Assembly: GCF_041146795.1 (NCBI RefSeq)
Contig: NC_135175.1
Location: 37,058,669 to 37,122,668, forward strand
Source of the DNA: Maylandia zebra
Lineage: Eukaryota; Chordata; Actinopteri; Cichliformes; Cichlidae
Direction: 5' to 3'
Length of the DNA: 64,000 nt
In this document: one piece after another, positions 61,096 through 64,000 of the stretch
Layout: every line of letters starts with the position of its first letter
Numbering within the stretch: the first letter of the stretch is position 1
Notes under the pieces: generated by a model
Databases searched by the model: none
What the model saw: only the letters and a program-made list of their open reading frames with translations
What the model was told of the DNA's origin: nothing
Translations under genes and position numbers: made by a program

Positions 61096-63301
61096 AATAC
61101 AGAGACAAATATAAATAAAATATACAAAGGGGATAAATAGAATAAATAGGAATAAAAAATAAAAATACAAGTGAATTGCACATTTCAAGTATTGAGTCTA
61201 TTGCACTGTTGACTGTTGAGCATGTTCTAATCGCTCTAATAGGATATTATGGTCGACAGTATCGAACTCTGCACTGAGGTCTAGCAGGACAAGCACAGAG
61301 ATGAGTCCACTGTCAGAGGCCATAAGAAGATCATTTGTAACCAGTACTTGTAACACGTTACTGTAATCCGATTACTTTTTTCAAGTAACGAGCAAAGTAA
61401 AGGATTACTATTGCAAAAACGGTAATTAGATTACCGTTACTTTCCCGTAGGAACGCTGCGTTACTGCGTTACTAAAACCGTGATTTTTTTTGTGAGAGTA
61501 TCTCATGACAGTGACGTAAGTGAGTGTGACGTTCGTGACAAGAGCTGTGTGCAGATCAACAATGGATAATATATCAAGTGCAGGAGAGAGTATGAGCATA
61601 CACCGTTTAAAGCGTGGAAGTACTGACCTTACTTTGAGTTTGATTCCATAAAAGTGACAAAAACATTAGTGTCCATTGTGCGTGGGAAGAAAACTTTTTA
61701 CAGTGAAAAAAAACCCCTAAACTTCCGAGCAAGCACCGAGTAGCTACGACGTAATGGGAAACTCACAGAGAAACTCACGGACTCTTCAACTGACTGCAGC
61801 ACACCTGCACCAGGGTAAACCTCCGCCTACCCCCAGTCCTGCTTTACAGGTGAAAATAGGGCAACAGGACCGCTGAGTCTTTGACTTTATTTATTTTCTG
61901 CTGTGTTTTACTTGCATCTATTTGAAAGACTGAGTGTAAACACAAAAAATATGTTATTTTATGTGCTGGAATGTGCAGAAAATAGGTTTAAATGTTAAAC
62001 TAATTTATTCAAGTCAGAGAATGTTGCATATAATTACATTTTTGCTTGATGCATAAAGTAAAAAGATTAAAACCAATAAAACAAGTTTTAAAAAGAGACT
62101 TTTCCATTTGATTACATTTTGTATGATGGATTATGTAGAAAAACTAGAATTGGGCTGAAAGATCTATCGCTTTATCACCAATCGTGTTTTTAAAAAGTAA
62201 CTAAGTAACTAAGTAACCAAGTAATTAATTACTTTTGAAAATAAGTAATCAGTAAAGTAACAGGATTACTTTGTTGGGGGAGTAATCAGTAATTAGTTAC
62301 TGATTACTTTTTTCAAGTAACTTGACCAACACTGTACCTGACAGGAAACATGGCAGCTCAAACGCTCAAAAGCTTGGTTATACTTTTCAAGAATGGATGA
62401 CAACAGGGCAACTTGCAATACTTGCAAAGTAGATACTTCATTTAAGGGAGGAAACACTACGAATATGCAAAAGCATTTGCTCACAAAACACATGATGACC
62501 TTAAATGAATGTCGTGTTTTTAATTCGGTAACGTTTGCACGTCCTCTCCCGTTAACGCAGCAGGTAAATAATCAACTAACAGTGCATATTATGTTAGCGC
62601 GGATTTAGTGACCATGATGAGACAGAGTCTGGCTCAGATGCTGGCAGCTCTCGCTGCAGTCTGCCGGCAGCGTCTCCTTTCAGGCCAGGATAGACGAATG
62701 TCACCGAGCAGTGACTCAGTTTGTGGTCAAAGGCTTGCACCCGTTTGCCACAGCAGATGATTTTCAGTGAGTGAATGTGTTTAATTGTAGGCAGGGACAT
62801 TACTGGATATTCTTGTGTAATTGCTGCAGAATAATTTATGTTATACTTTTTTTTGCTACAGAAGAATATTTATTTTATTATTTTACATTTAAAAAGATTT
62901 TCCCTGGGGATCCTGTGACACCCATTGAAGAGCCGTAGGCTGGATCTCTTAAGATCTCACTGCTGGGTTTGTAAGGCCATGTTACTCCTAAATTTCTATC
63001 TTGTTCAAAGAGAAGATATAAAACAAAGTTCTAAGCTAATCGACCTTAGTGTTCTCCTTTTTTAAAAAGAATCGATAAAGAATCGATAAAGAATCGATAA
63101 AGAATCGGATCGTTATACAGAATCTAAAATGGAATCGGAATCGTGAAAATCTTATCAATACCCATCCCTAGTCCCAGCACTGACGTCCCTGCTGCTCTTT
63201 ATACTGGATGTGCTGCATCACTGACTGACAGCTGATGAAGTCTCTGGAAACACTCGTTTATCTCCTCTGCTCTTCCTCCTTCTCTCTGCAGGTGGAGGTG
63301 A
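29738..63301 (+). CDS. NLR immune receptor (NLRC3-like): RING-FISNA-NACHT-LRR
   Basis: Predicted cytosolic innate-immune sensor. Exons: 29738-29847, 32958-33199, 33304-35095, 38235-38408, 45930-46109, 48905-49078, 53148-53321, 58742-58915, 63292-63301. All junctions are GT-AG and the phases agree, giving 1010 codons (1009 aa). Order: a short leader with the SCVSVRSD motif typical of fish NLRs; a C3HC4 RING finger (about residues 50-95); FISNA; NACHT with Walker A GVAGVGKT and Walker [10 protein letters not shown]; helical domains; five LRR exons; and a short end. There is no B30.2 domain. Zn2+ and ATP binding are inferred from motifs. The introns are crowded with transposons. The leader exon is assigned by splice phase and composition and is the least certain part; the alternative start is an ATG at 32926. 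Confidence 0.85.
29848..30692. other. NLR intron 1, left part
   Basis: No exon is seen. At about 30520-30600 there is a common fish LINE-end-like segment (CCATCCATTCGCTTCCACTT). Confidence 0.45.
30693..31610 (-). mobile_element. hAT transposon remnant
   Basis: The left end starts CAGAGGTGGGTCGAGTA and is followed by repeated 'tactcaagtaag' motifs usual in fish hAT elements. On the minus strand, 31242-31604 encodes a hAT C-terminal dimerisation segment ([20 protein letters not shown], then HAGLLFT). The rest of the transposase and the right end are missing. Confidence 0.75.
32701..32867. repeat. Long near-perfect hairpin (68-bp arms) in NLR intron 1
   Basis: 32701-32768 and 32800-32867 are inverse complements with two mismatches and a 31-nt AT-rich loop. 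The right arm ends 90 bp before the RING exon. The two arms make mirror-image open frames that are not genes. It may be a foldback MITE or a hairpin RNA precursor. Confidence 0.85.
32958..33199 (+). CDS. NLR exon 2: RING finger
   Basis: It encodes a basic stretch (GRKRKRSG) and then a complete C3HC4 RING: CALC, 11 residues, CGHWFCRQC, 15 residues, CPQC. All eight zinc ligands are present, and the style ([13 protein letters not shown]) is TRIM/finTRIM-like. RING domains recruit E2 enzymes, so ubiquitin-ligase activity is plausible but inferred. The acceptor is at 32956-32957 and the donor (CAAA|gtaag) at 33200. Confidence 0.88.
33304..35095 (+). CDS. NLR exon 3: FISNA and NACHT
   Basis: The large central exon. 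It begins [20 protein letters not shown], then FISNA ([22 protein letters not shown]), Walker A GVAGVGKT at 33597-33620, Walker [10 protein letters not shown] near 33817-33843, sensor-like WITSRPAAA, and helical regions with [16 protein letters not shown] near 34520-34565. No stops or frameshifts. The donor lies at 35096 (CG|gtgag), and a stop straddles it in the unspliced frame. Confidence 0.95.
35310..35870. mobile_element. Penelope-like element end fragment
   Basis: 35695-35740 (GAGAGTCCCAGATTTTAATC, 'ctagtgggagtg') and 35785-35830 ('atgaaacgtcttcaag') match blocks of the Penelope end at 53620-53740. A second motif GGATGAGTGACGAAACG lies at about 35615. There is no coding sequence. Confidence 0.5.
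35905..36127 (+). mobile_element. L2-type LINE 3' end
   Basis: Same 3' family as 21945-22262, ending in (AATTG)n. Only the untranslated end is present. Confidence 0.8.
36130..37030. other. NLR intron 3 sequence
   Basis: No exon, RNA gene or nameable transposon is seen. Confidence 0.45.
37040..37570 (+). mobile_element. LINE 3' end with (TGATT)n tail
   Basis: The start encodes the tail of a LINE reverse-transcriptase protein ([23 protein letters not shown], matching the minus-strand copy at 57601-58400). It is followed by a 3' UTR with (TTA)n at about 37220-37263 and (CA)n at about 37312-37341, and a tail GTGATTTGATTTGATTTGAT. Confidence 0.75.
37571..38234. other. NLR intron 3, right end
   Basis: No exon other than the LRR exon that follows. 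The frame open across 37927-38412 is intron plus exon. Confidence 0.4.
38235..38408 (+). CDS. NLR exon 4: LRR 1
   Basis: 174 nt, phase 2 at both ends, encoding one pair of leucine-rich repeats ([19 protein letters not shown]). It ends AG|gtgagt. It is the most divergent of the five LRR exons. Confidence 0.9.
38838..39311 (-). mobile_element. L2-type LINE, left part (split by the gypsy element)
   Basis: The minus-strand 3' end ('aatttatttatatagcac') and a coding tail ([16 protein letters not shown], then [12 protein letters not shown]) at about 39022-39311. It continues on the other side of the gypsy element at 44697. AAAAT at 39307-39311 is the target site. Confidence 0.85.
39307..39311. repeat. 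Target-site duplication AAAAT, left
   Basis: It matches 44692-44696 on the far side of the gypsy element. Confidence 0.9.
39312..39827 (-). repeat. 3' LTR of the gypsy element
   Basis: 516 bp, TG...CA. It differs from the other LTR at one position near 39389. The predicted R start corresponds to 39639. The pol reading frame continues into this LTR and stops at 39522. Confidence 0.96.
39522..42500 (-). CDS. pol: Gypsy pol: reverse transcriptase, RNase H, integrase, chromodomain
   Basis: 992 codons open from the first ATG; the true frame extends upstream to the C run near 42695. Order from the N terminus: RT with [12 protein letters not shown] and the catalytic VYLDD (about residues 138-143); RNase H with [15 protein letters not shown] and [10 protein letters not shown]; integrase with an H-H-C-C finger ([14 protein letters not shown]) and a D-D-E core ([30 protein letters not shown]); and a chromodomain ([17 protein letters not shown], about residues 845-862). 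The last 100 or so codons lie in the 3' LTR. All catalytic residues are present. Confidence 0.96.
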   Translation of the reverse strand: MERYVNDSLAAGLIRPSSSPVGAGFFFVAKKDKTLRPCIDYRGLNKITVKNKYPLPLLNSAFELLQGATVFSKLDLRNAYHLVRIREGDEWKTAFNTHIGHYEYLVMPFGLTNAPAVFQALVNDVLRDFINRCAFVYLDDILIFSKSQAEHESHVRQVLQRLLENRLFVKAEKCEFHVDTVAFLGYIISQGDLKPDPEKVRAVVDWPQPPNRQQLRRFLGFANFHRRFIKDYSKIASPLTALTSPKVPFQWDLSAQEAFSLLKEKFTTAPILRQPNLRQPFVVEVDASDSGVGAVLSQRFEGTLHPCAFFSRRLSPAEQNYGIGDRELLAVKLALEEWRHWLEGAEHPFIVWTDHKNLEYIRSAKRLNSRQARWALFFTRFNFTITYRPGSRNVKLDALSRQFSSTEGDSDPEPILPATCVIGAVTWEIEALVREAQDTDPDPGTGPPGRLFVPAAVRPQVLHWGHTARFTCHPGARRTITFLQRFFWWPTLDKDAREYVMACTTCARNKRPNRPPAGLLQPLPTPGRPWSHIALDFVTGLPPSSGNTTILTIVDRFSKSAHFIAFPKLPTALETAQLLTTHVFRLHGIPMDIVSDRGPQFTSRVWREFCVQIGAAVSLSSGFHPQSNGQAERTNQELEAALRCVVSLNQATWSEQLPWIEYAHNCLTSSATGLSPFEASLGYQPPLFPAVEGEHAVPSVQHHFRRCRRAWRSTRAALLRTAERNKEIADRHRIPAPAYTVGQQVWLSSRFVPLRAESKKLSPAFIGPFEIEALVNPVSVRLKLPRNMRIHNVFHVSQVKPVLSSPLCPPSGPPPPARLVDGQEVFNITRIMDSRGRGVQYLVDWEGYGPEERSWVPRSAVLAPGLLREFHRRHPGKPGGSPRGSRWGGGYCHDPVPSRLTLYGYKCFCCAASLSLPCTALYRGGVMTAPAPGSDTCKQSSHSPLKAAAESASSLDYCVTLVSVIIYLSRFSSFCRATTHLPFLSVPGFSPA
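39828..39843 (-). promoter_or_regulatory. Polypurine tract of the gypsy element
   Basis: On the element strand a run of about a dozen G residues (with GTAC) directly precedes the 3' LTR, where plus-strand DNA synthesis starts in LTR elements. Confidence 0.8.
42640..43233 (-). CDS. Gypsy protease region
   Basis: Aspartic protease with the active-site motif [12 protein letters not shown] and [15 protein letters not shown]. The frame is shifted by -1 relative to gag, which ends at 43158, so the two overlap; this fits the -1 frameshifting known in sushi-type elements and their mammalian derivatives. At a run of 13 C (element strand, about 42693-42705) the frame is lost before RT begins. Confidence 0.85.
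   Translation of the reverse strand: MSVLRSQGALHLCLPGAGKRRRPPIIERVLVGDLSSNKPLPRLLLPAKLTLRSLSHSLSVLIDSGAEQNFIDASLVSKLSIGTRPLPHPLRVSALSGHRLPDITHVTLPVTLTLSGNHVENVCFCVFKAPVTPLVLGYPWLSQHNPHIDWKKEQVMGWGVGCHMTCLRAATPSAPSPPPPREAFKVTRAVFGSFRLS
43158..44156 (-). CDS. gag: Gypsy gag
   Basis: 332 codons, ATG only 20 bp after the 5' LTR. It has a coiled-coil-like N terminus ([20 protein letters not shown]), an Ala/Thr/Pro-rich linker and a retrotransposon gag capsid domain ([19 protein letters not shown], then [14 protein letters not shown]). It ends with a CCHC zinc knuckle [14 protein letters not shown] close to the C terminus. Intact. Confidence 0.95.
   Translation of the reverse strand: MDSAGPASAATAPMSLEELLHRHEQMLVKLSGDVASLTQAFAQRIPLAEDQPPTAPPQVTHAPAVTTTATATQAASAVASVASAVSLDKLLPSPEAFSGEMGKCAGFLLQCSMHFQLLPHVFVSDGVKIAYVTQLLRDRALAWAQAQLQACPGMSYDDFLSRFKSVFDKGSSTEAAGYRLINLKQGRRSMADFSVDFWTLAAQTKWGPEALKTTLLNNIREELKDEIMMRELPASLNALMSLCIQVDDRLRARQSSRRQQFREPLAFREPQPDAREARAFGTEEEVPMQLGRSRLTPAERQRRFSAGECLYCGRKGHYISACPALAKGGARQ
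44164..44174 (-). promoter_or_regulatory. Self-priming primer binding site
   Basis: On the element strand AATAATCCAGC lies one base after the 5' LTR. It is exactly complementary to GCTGGATTATT inside the LTR (44493-44503). No match to a tRNA 3' end (TGG start) is present. Confidence 0.82.
44176..44691 (-). repeat. 5' LTR of the gypsy element
   Basis: 516 bp. Predicted U3 44691-44504, R starting at 44503. A TTAAGG element at 44526-44531 (minus strand) lies 23-28 bp upstream of the predicted RNA start and could serve as a TATA-like box. Confidence 0.93.
44692..44696. repeat. Target-site duplication AAAAT, right
   Basis: Matches 39307-39311. Confidence 0.9.
44697..44937 (-). mobile_element. 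L2-type LINE, right part
   Basis: Encodes the RT-downstream segment ([46 protein letters not shown]), which continues on the left of the gypsy element at 39311. The 5' end is truncated near 44937. Confidence 0.88.
44938..45929. other. NLR intron 4, right part
   Basis: A poly-T run lies at about 44974. The last 190 bp (about 45740-45929) is a duplicated module shared with 48715-48904. No exon in between. Confidence 0.6.
45930..46109 (+). CDS. NLR exon 5: LRR 2
   Basis: 180 nt (two codons more than its sister exons, at GNYCNLQD), phase 2. It encodes [20 protein letters not shown] and ends AG|gtcagt. Intact. Confidence 0.92.
46190..46987 (+). mobile_element. Rex1-type LINE, 5'-truncated
   Basis: The coding remnant includes [39 protein letters not shown] and [15 protein letters not shown], followed by a 3' UTR and a (TTATC)n tail. 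The segment is almost identical to 56433-57125. The uninterrupted paralogous intron after exon 7 (about 53390-53415) shows the insertion point. Confidence 0.88.
46990..48704. other. NLR intron 5, right part
   Basis: No exon, RNA gene or clear transposon end. A poly-A run is at about 47152-47167. Confidence 0.5.
48905..49078 (+). CDS. NLR exon 6: LRR 3
   Basis: 174 nt, phase 2. It encodes [20 protein letters not shown] and ends AG|gtcagt. In a usually conserved position it carries Arg-Trp-Arg (ENPRWRF) where sister exons have Cys, so this repeat may be drifting. Confidence 0.9.
49378..49930 (-). mobile_element. Poly-A-tailed retro-insert with 14-bp target duplication
   Basis: TCATCAGAAAACTT occurs at 49364-49377 and 49931-49944. 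Between them is a 553-bp minus-strand insert ending in a long, interrupted A tail (T-rich at 49378-49412). It is the product of L1-type retrotransposition. The body has no frame I can assign: it could be a truncated L1 3' end or a processed transcript copy. Confidence 0.75.
50959..51260 (+). mobile_element. tRNA-derived SINE of the African-cichlid AFC type
   Basis: Its head resembles a tRNA gene with A-box (TAGCTCAGGAGGTAGAGC) and B-box (GGTTCAATCC) elements. The body runs 'gcatccattggagtgtgaatg' (in part) and ends with 'gcgctatataag' and 'ccatttacca'. CATCTT at 50953-50958 and 51261-51266 may be the target duplication. The resemblance to the AFC family is from memory and is the main evidence for an African cichlid. 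Confidence 0.82.
51939..52300 (-). mobile_element. LINE 3'-end fragment with (GAATTA)n tail
   Basis: The tail at 51939-51957 is followed by 'caactttattgtcattgcac', a widespread fish LINE 3' end. It has no coding sequence, and its right boundary is uncertain. Confidence 0.55.
52301..53100. other. NLR intron 6, right part
   Basis: A short (GAT)n array at 52510-52541; otherwise nothing that I recognise. Confidence 0.5.
53148..53321 (+). CDS. NLR exon 7: LRR 4
   Basis: 174 nt, phase 2. It encodes [37 protein letters not shown] and CGFLESPGC, close to the family consensus. Intact. Confidence 0.94.
53565..53930 (-). mobile_element. Penelope-like element, inverted 3' portion
   Basis: Minus-strand copy of the Penelope 3' region; on that strand it encodes [13 protein letters not shown], matched on the plus strand at 57560-57600. 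It ends in a block with GGATGAGAGGTGAAATGTC (minus strand, about 53640-53665). It is joined head to head with the plus-strand element through a small hairpin at 53931-53964. Confidence 0.65.
54148..55189 (+). mobile_element. Non-autonomous hAT element with 8-bp target duplication
   Basis: GAGAGGAC flanks the element exactly (54140-54147, 55190-55197). The ends TAGGGATGGGTACCGGTG and (inverted) CACCGGTATCG...TACCCATCCCTA are imperfect inverted repeats. Inside, about 54374-54530 is a relic of a BED zinc finger ([18 protein letters not shown], then [10 protein letters not shown]) cut by a stop. No catalytic domain. Confidence 0.9.
55448..56785 (+). CDS. DD37E transposase fused in frame to a Rex1-type LINE fragment
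   Basis: The first 328 or so codons are transposase: [14 protein letters not shown], helix-turn-helix [17 protein letters not shown], catalytic Asp in LWTDE, Asp in MQDNAP, Glu in PIENLW, with 37 residues between the last two. At 56433, shortly before the normal end of the protein, the frame enters the LINE insertion and continues with [18 protein letters not shown] to [10 protein letters not shown] (445 codons in all). The catalytic triad is complete. Only about the last ten native residues are replaced, so activity cannot be excluded. Confidence 0.88.
   Translation: MGQKKDLTGSEKSKIVRYLAEGCSSLKIAKLLKRDHQTIERFIQNSQHGCKKRVEKPRRKITAHELRKVKRAAAKMPLATSLAIFQSCNITGVPKSTRCAILRDMAKVRKAERRPPLNKTHKLKRQDWAKKYLKTGFSKVLWTDEMRVSLDGPDGWARGWIGKGQRAPVRLRRQQGGGGVLVWAGIIKDELVGPFRVEDGVKLNSQSYCQFLEDTFFKQWYRKKSASFKKNMIFMQDNAPSHASKYSTAWLARKGIKEEKLMTWPPCSPDLNPIENLWSIIKCEIYKEGKQYTSLNSVWEAVVAAARNVDGEQIKTLTESMDGRLLSVHSMKKFYDSVVASAIFYGVVCWGGSISAGDRKRLNRVIRRASSVLGCPLDPVEVVSDRRTAAKLSSLMDNISHPMQQTVTALSSSFSGRLRHPRCGTERFRRSFLPTAVRLHNKDFN
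56433..57125 (+). mobile_element. Rex1-type LINE insertion in DD37E copy 2
   Basis: It is nearly identical to 46320-46987 and ends with a (TTATC)n tail. By comparison with copy 1 the target was GAGTGTCC|TTGCAAAG, and there is no visible target duplication. Confidence 0.9.
57601..58400 (-). mobile_element. LINE 3' part with (AAATC)n tail
   Basis: Minus-strand coding relic 58011-58400 ([50 protein letters not shown]), then a 3' UTR with a (TG)n run at about 57841-57868. The tail (AAATC)n lies at 57597-57629. Same family as 37040-37570. Confidence 0.82.
58401..58680 (+). mobile_element. Second LINE fragment in opposite orientation
   Basis: The plus strand encodes a LINE C-terminal piece ([33 protein letters not shown]) ending near 58555, then an AT-rich 3' end. 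It abuts the minus-strand LINE at about 58400, so the two were joined by insertion or by inversion. Confidence 0.6.
58742..58915 (+). CDS. NLR exon 8: LRR 5
   Basis: 174 nt, phase 2. It encodes [40 protein letters not shown] and CKLETL, ending TG|gtgagt rather than AG|gt. It is followed by the terminal exon at 63292. Confidence 0.92.
59462..61335 (-). mobile_element. L2-type LINE, split by a Rex1 fragment
   Basis: The 3' end starts with (AATTC)n at 59462 and the conserved L2 end. Minus-strand coding includes 60137-60634 ([45 protein letters not shown]) and 60674-60862 ([17 protein letters not shown] and the catalytic YADDTQLYL). The upstream RT continues at about 61216-61335 beyond the Rex1 insert. 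Frameshifts separate the pieces. Confidence 0.88.
60942..61215 (-). mobile_element. Rex1 LINE 3'-end insertion inside the L2
   Basis: A (TAAGA)n tail and the end 'aactttattaatccctcggg', continuing to 'attgagtctattgcac', match 26590-26815. A (CA)n run lies at about 61061-61089. It is younger than the L2 that it interrupts. Confidence 0.85.
61355..62334. mobile_element. hAT-type element with 'gtaac/gttac'-rich ends
   Basis: The ends carry repeated 'agtaac' and 'gttact' motifs and are roughly inverted (AACACGTTACTGTAATCC at the left; AGTAACTTGACCAACACTG at the right). A short coding relic at about 61600-61740 (AWKYWPYFEFDS-like, with stops and shifts) resembles hAT N-terminal sequence. Related to 110-330. 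Confidence 0.55.
62340..63175 (+). mobile_element. hAT remnant with BED finger
   Basis: The plus strand near 62360-62495 encodes [20 protein letters not shown] and [16 protein letters not shown], a BED-type zinc finger. The right end reads CAATACCCATCCCTAG, as in the hAT at 54148-55189. An (AATCGATAAAG)n repeat is at about 63068-63110. No catalytic domain. Confidence 0.6.
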
Positions 63302-63741
63302 TGATGGTAAACAGGACGGTGTGTGTGCTGAGAGGAGCAGCTGTGTCCTGATGATCCAGAGAGGTTGAAGCAGCAGCAGCTTGTGTGTAGAGACGCTCTG
63401 ACTGGGCCATGTTACTGGGAGGTGGAGAGGAGAGCTTCATCCAGCAGTGACTGACAGAGGAATGAAGTGCAGATGACTGTCAGTGCTGCAGAGTGAACTG
63501 CTCTGAGAACAGCTCCACTGTCAGACACAATGTAGAGTCCAGCATCAGCCCTGTGTGTCCCTCTGGATCTGACAGGATCATCAGTGTATCTGGACTGCTC
63601 TGCTGCTGCTCTGTCCTTCTACAGTCTCTGCACAGGCTCTGTCTCACTCTGGAAAGATTTTACAACTTGTGTATTACAGAACATTAATATGATATTCAAA
63701 CATGTGATCTTCTCTTTATTTCTGAATCTTTACCAAATAAA
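63292..63741 (+). CDS. NLR terminal exon and 3' UTR
   Basis: The acceptor tctctgcag precedes one base, Trp, Arg and TGA (63299-63301). The UTR runs to AATAAA at 63736-63741. The first 360 bp match the tail at the left edge of the window, and the two diverge after 63653. Confidence 0.75.
63736..63741 (+). promoter_or_regulatory. NLR polyadenylation signal
   Basis: AATAAA with an A-rich then GT-containing downstream stretch. Confidence 0.65.
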
Positions 63742-64000
63742 GAAAAACCAAACTAACAAACAGAACCTGTCGTGTCCTTTTTCACCACATCTGTGAATCT
63801 TTTCTGTGTTTCCCTCTTTTCCTCCTTCCTGCAGCTCCATCTTCATCATTCTGTGTCCAGTATATGTGAACATGTCCAAAGCATCTGAGCCTCATGTTGC
63901 CCGTTTGTGTGAGTTACGCCTGTCGTTGTGTTGTGGTGTATAAATCAGGGGCAGGAGACAGCGCTGGATCTCTGAGTTCTTTACTGTCAATTTCTGCAAC
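63742..64000. other. Downstream of the NLR gene
   Basis: No gene seen before the window ends. Confidence 0.5.

Overview
The window looks like nuclear DNA of a teleost, most likely an African cichlid. It carries interrupted vertebrate genes, teleost transposon families (Rex1, Rex3, L2, Tf1/sushi-type gypsy, DD37E Tc1-like, Penelope, hAT) and a tRNA-derived SINE at about 50959-51260 that resembles the African-cichlid AFC family. The species call is inference from that SINE and from the style of the NLR gene.

Layout. (1) 1-1346: repeat remnants, then the last exon and 3' UTR of an NLR-type immune receptor gene whose body lies to the left. (2) 2256-14005, + strand: a complete 19-exon xylulokinase gene (xylb, 533 aa predicted). 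Its introns hold a Tc1/mariner relic (7846-9126) and a Rex3 LINE nested in a MITE (11156-13641). (3) 15109-17410, - strand, tail to tail with xylb: a four-exon homologue of human C9orf152 (243 aa predicted). (4) about 17850-29700: repeat-rich spacer with an LTR/L1 fragment, a DD37E transposon, and a DNA transposon carrying a Rex1 LINE. (5) 29738-63301, + strand: one NLR gene spread over 34 kb. A short first exon is followed by a RING-finger exon, a large FISNA-NACHT exon, five LRR exons and a terminal exon; the phases agree throughout and give 1009 aa. Its terminal exon and 3' UTR are almost the same as those at the left edge, so xylb and the C9orf152 homologue sit inside an NLR cluster.

The NLR introns are a stack of insertions. 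The largest is a very young gypsy chromovirus (39312-44691) with 516-bp LTRs that differ at one visible site. The 11 nt next to its 5' LTR are exactly complementary to a stretch inside the LTR, the signature of self-primed (Tf1/sushi) reverse transcription. Further right, a Penelope element was hit by a hAT element (8-bp target duplication) and by a DD37E transposon, which was itself hit by a Rex1-type LINE whose reading frame runs on from the transposase.

How the genes relate: xylb phosphorylates D-xylulose in the cytosol, the C9orf152 homologue has no known function, and the NLR is a predicted cytosolic sensor with a possible ubiquitin-ligase head. There is no operon logic; the region is a housekeeping pair flanked by an expanding immune family and its transposons.
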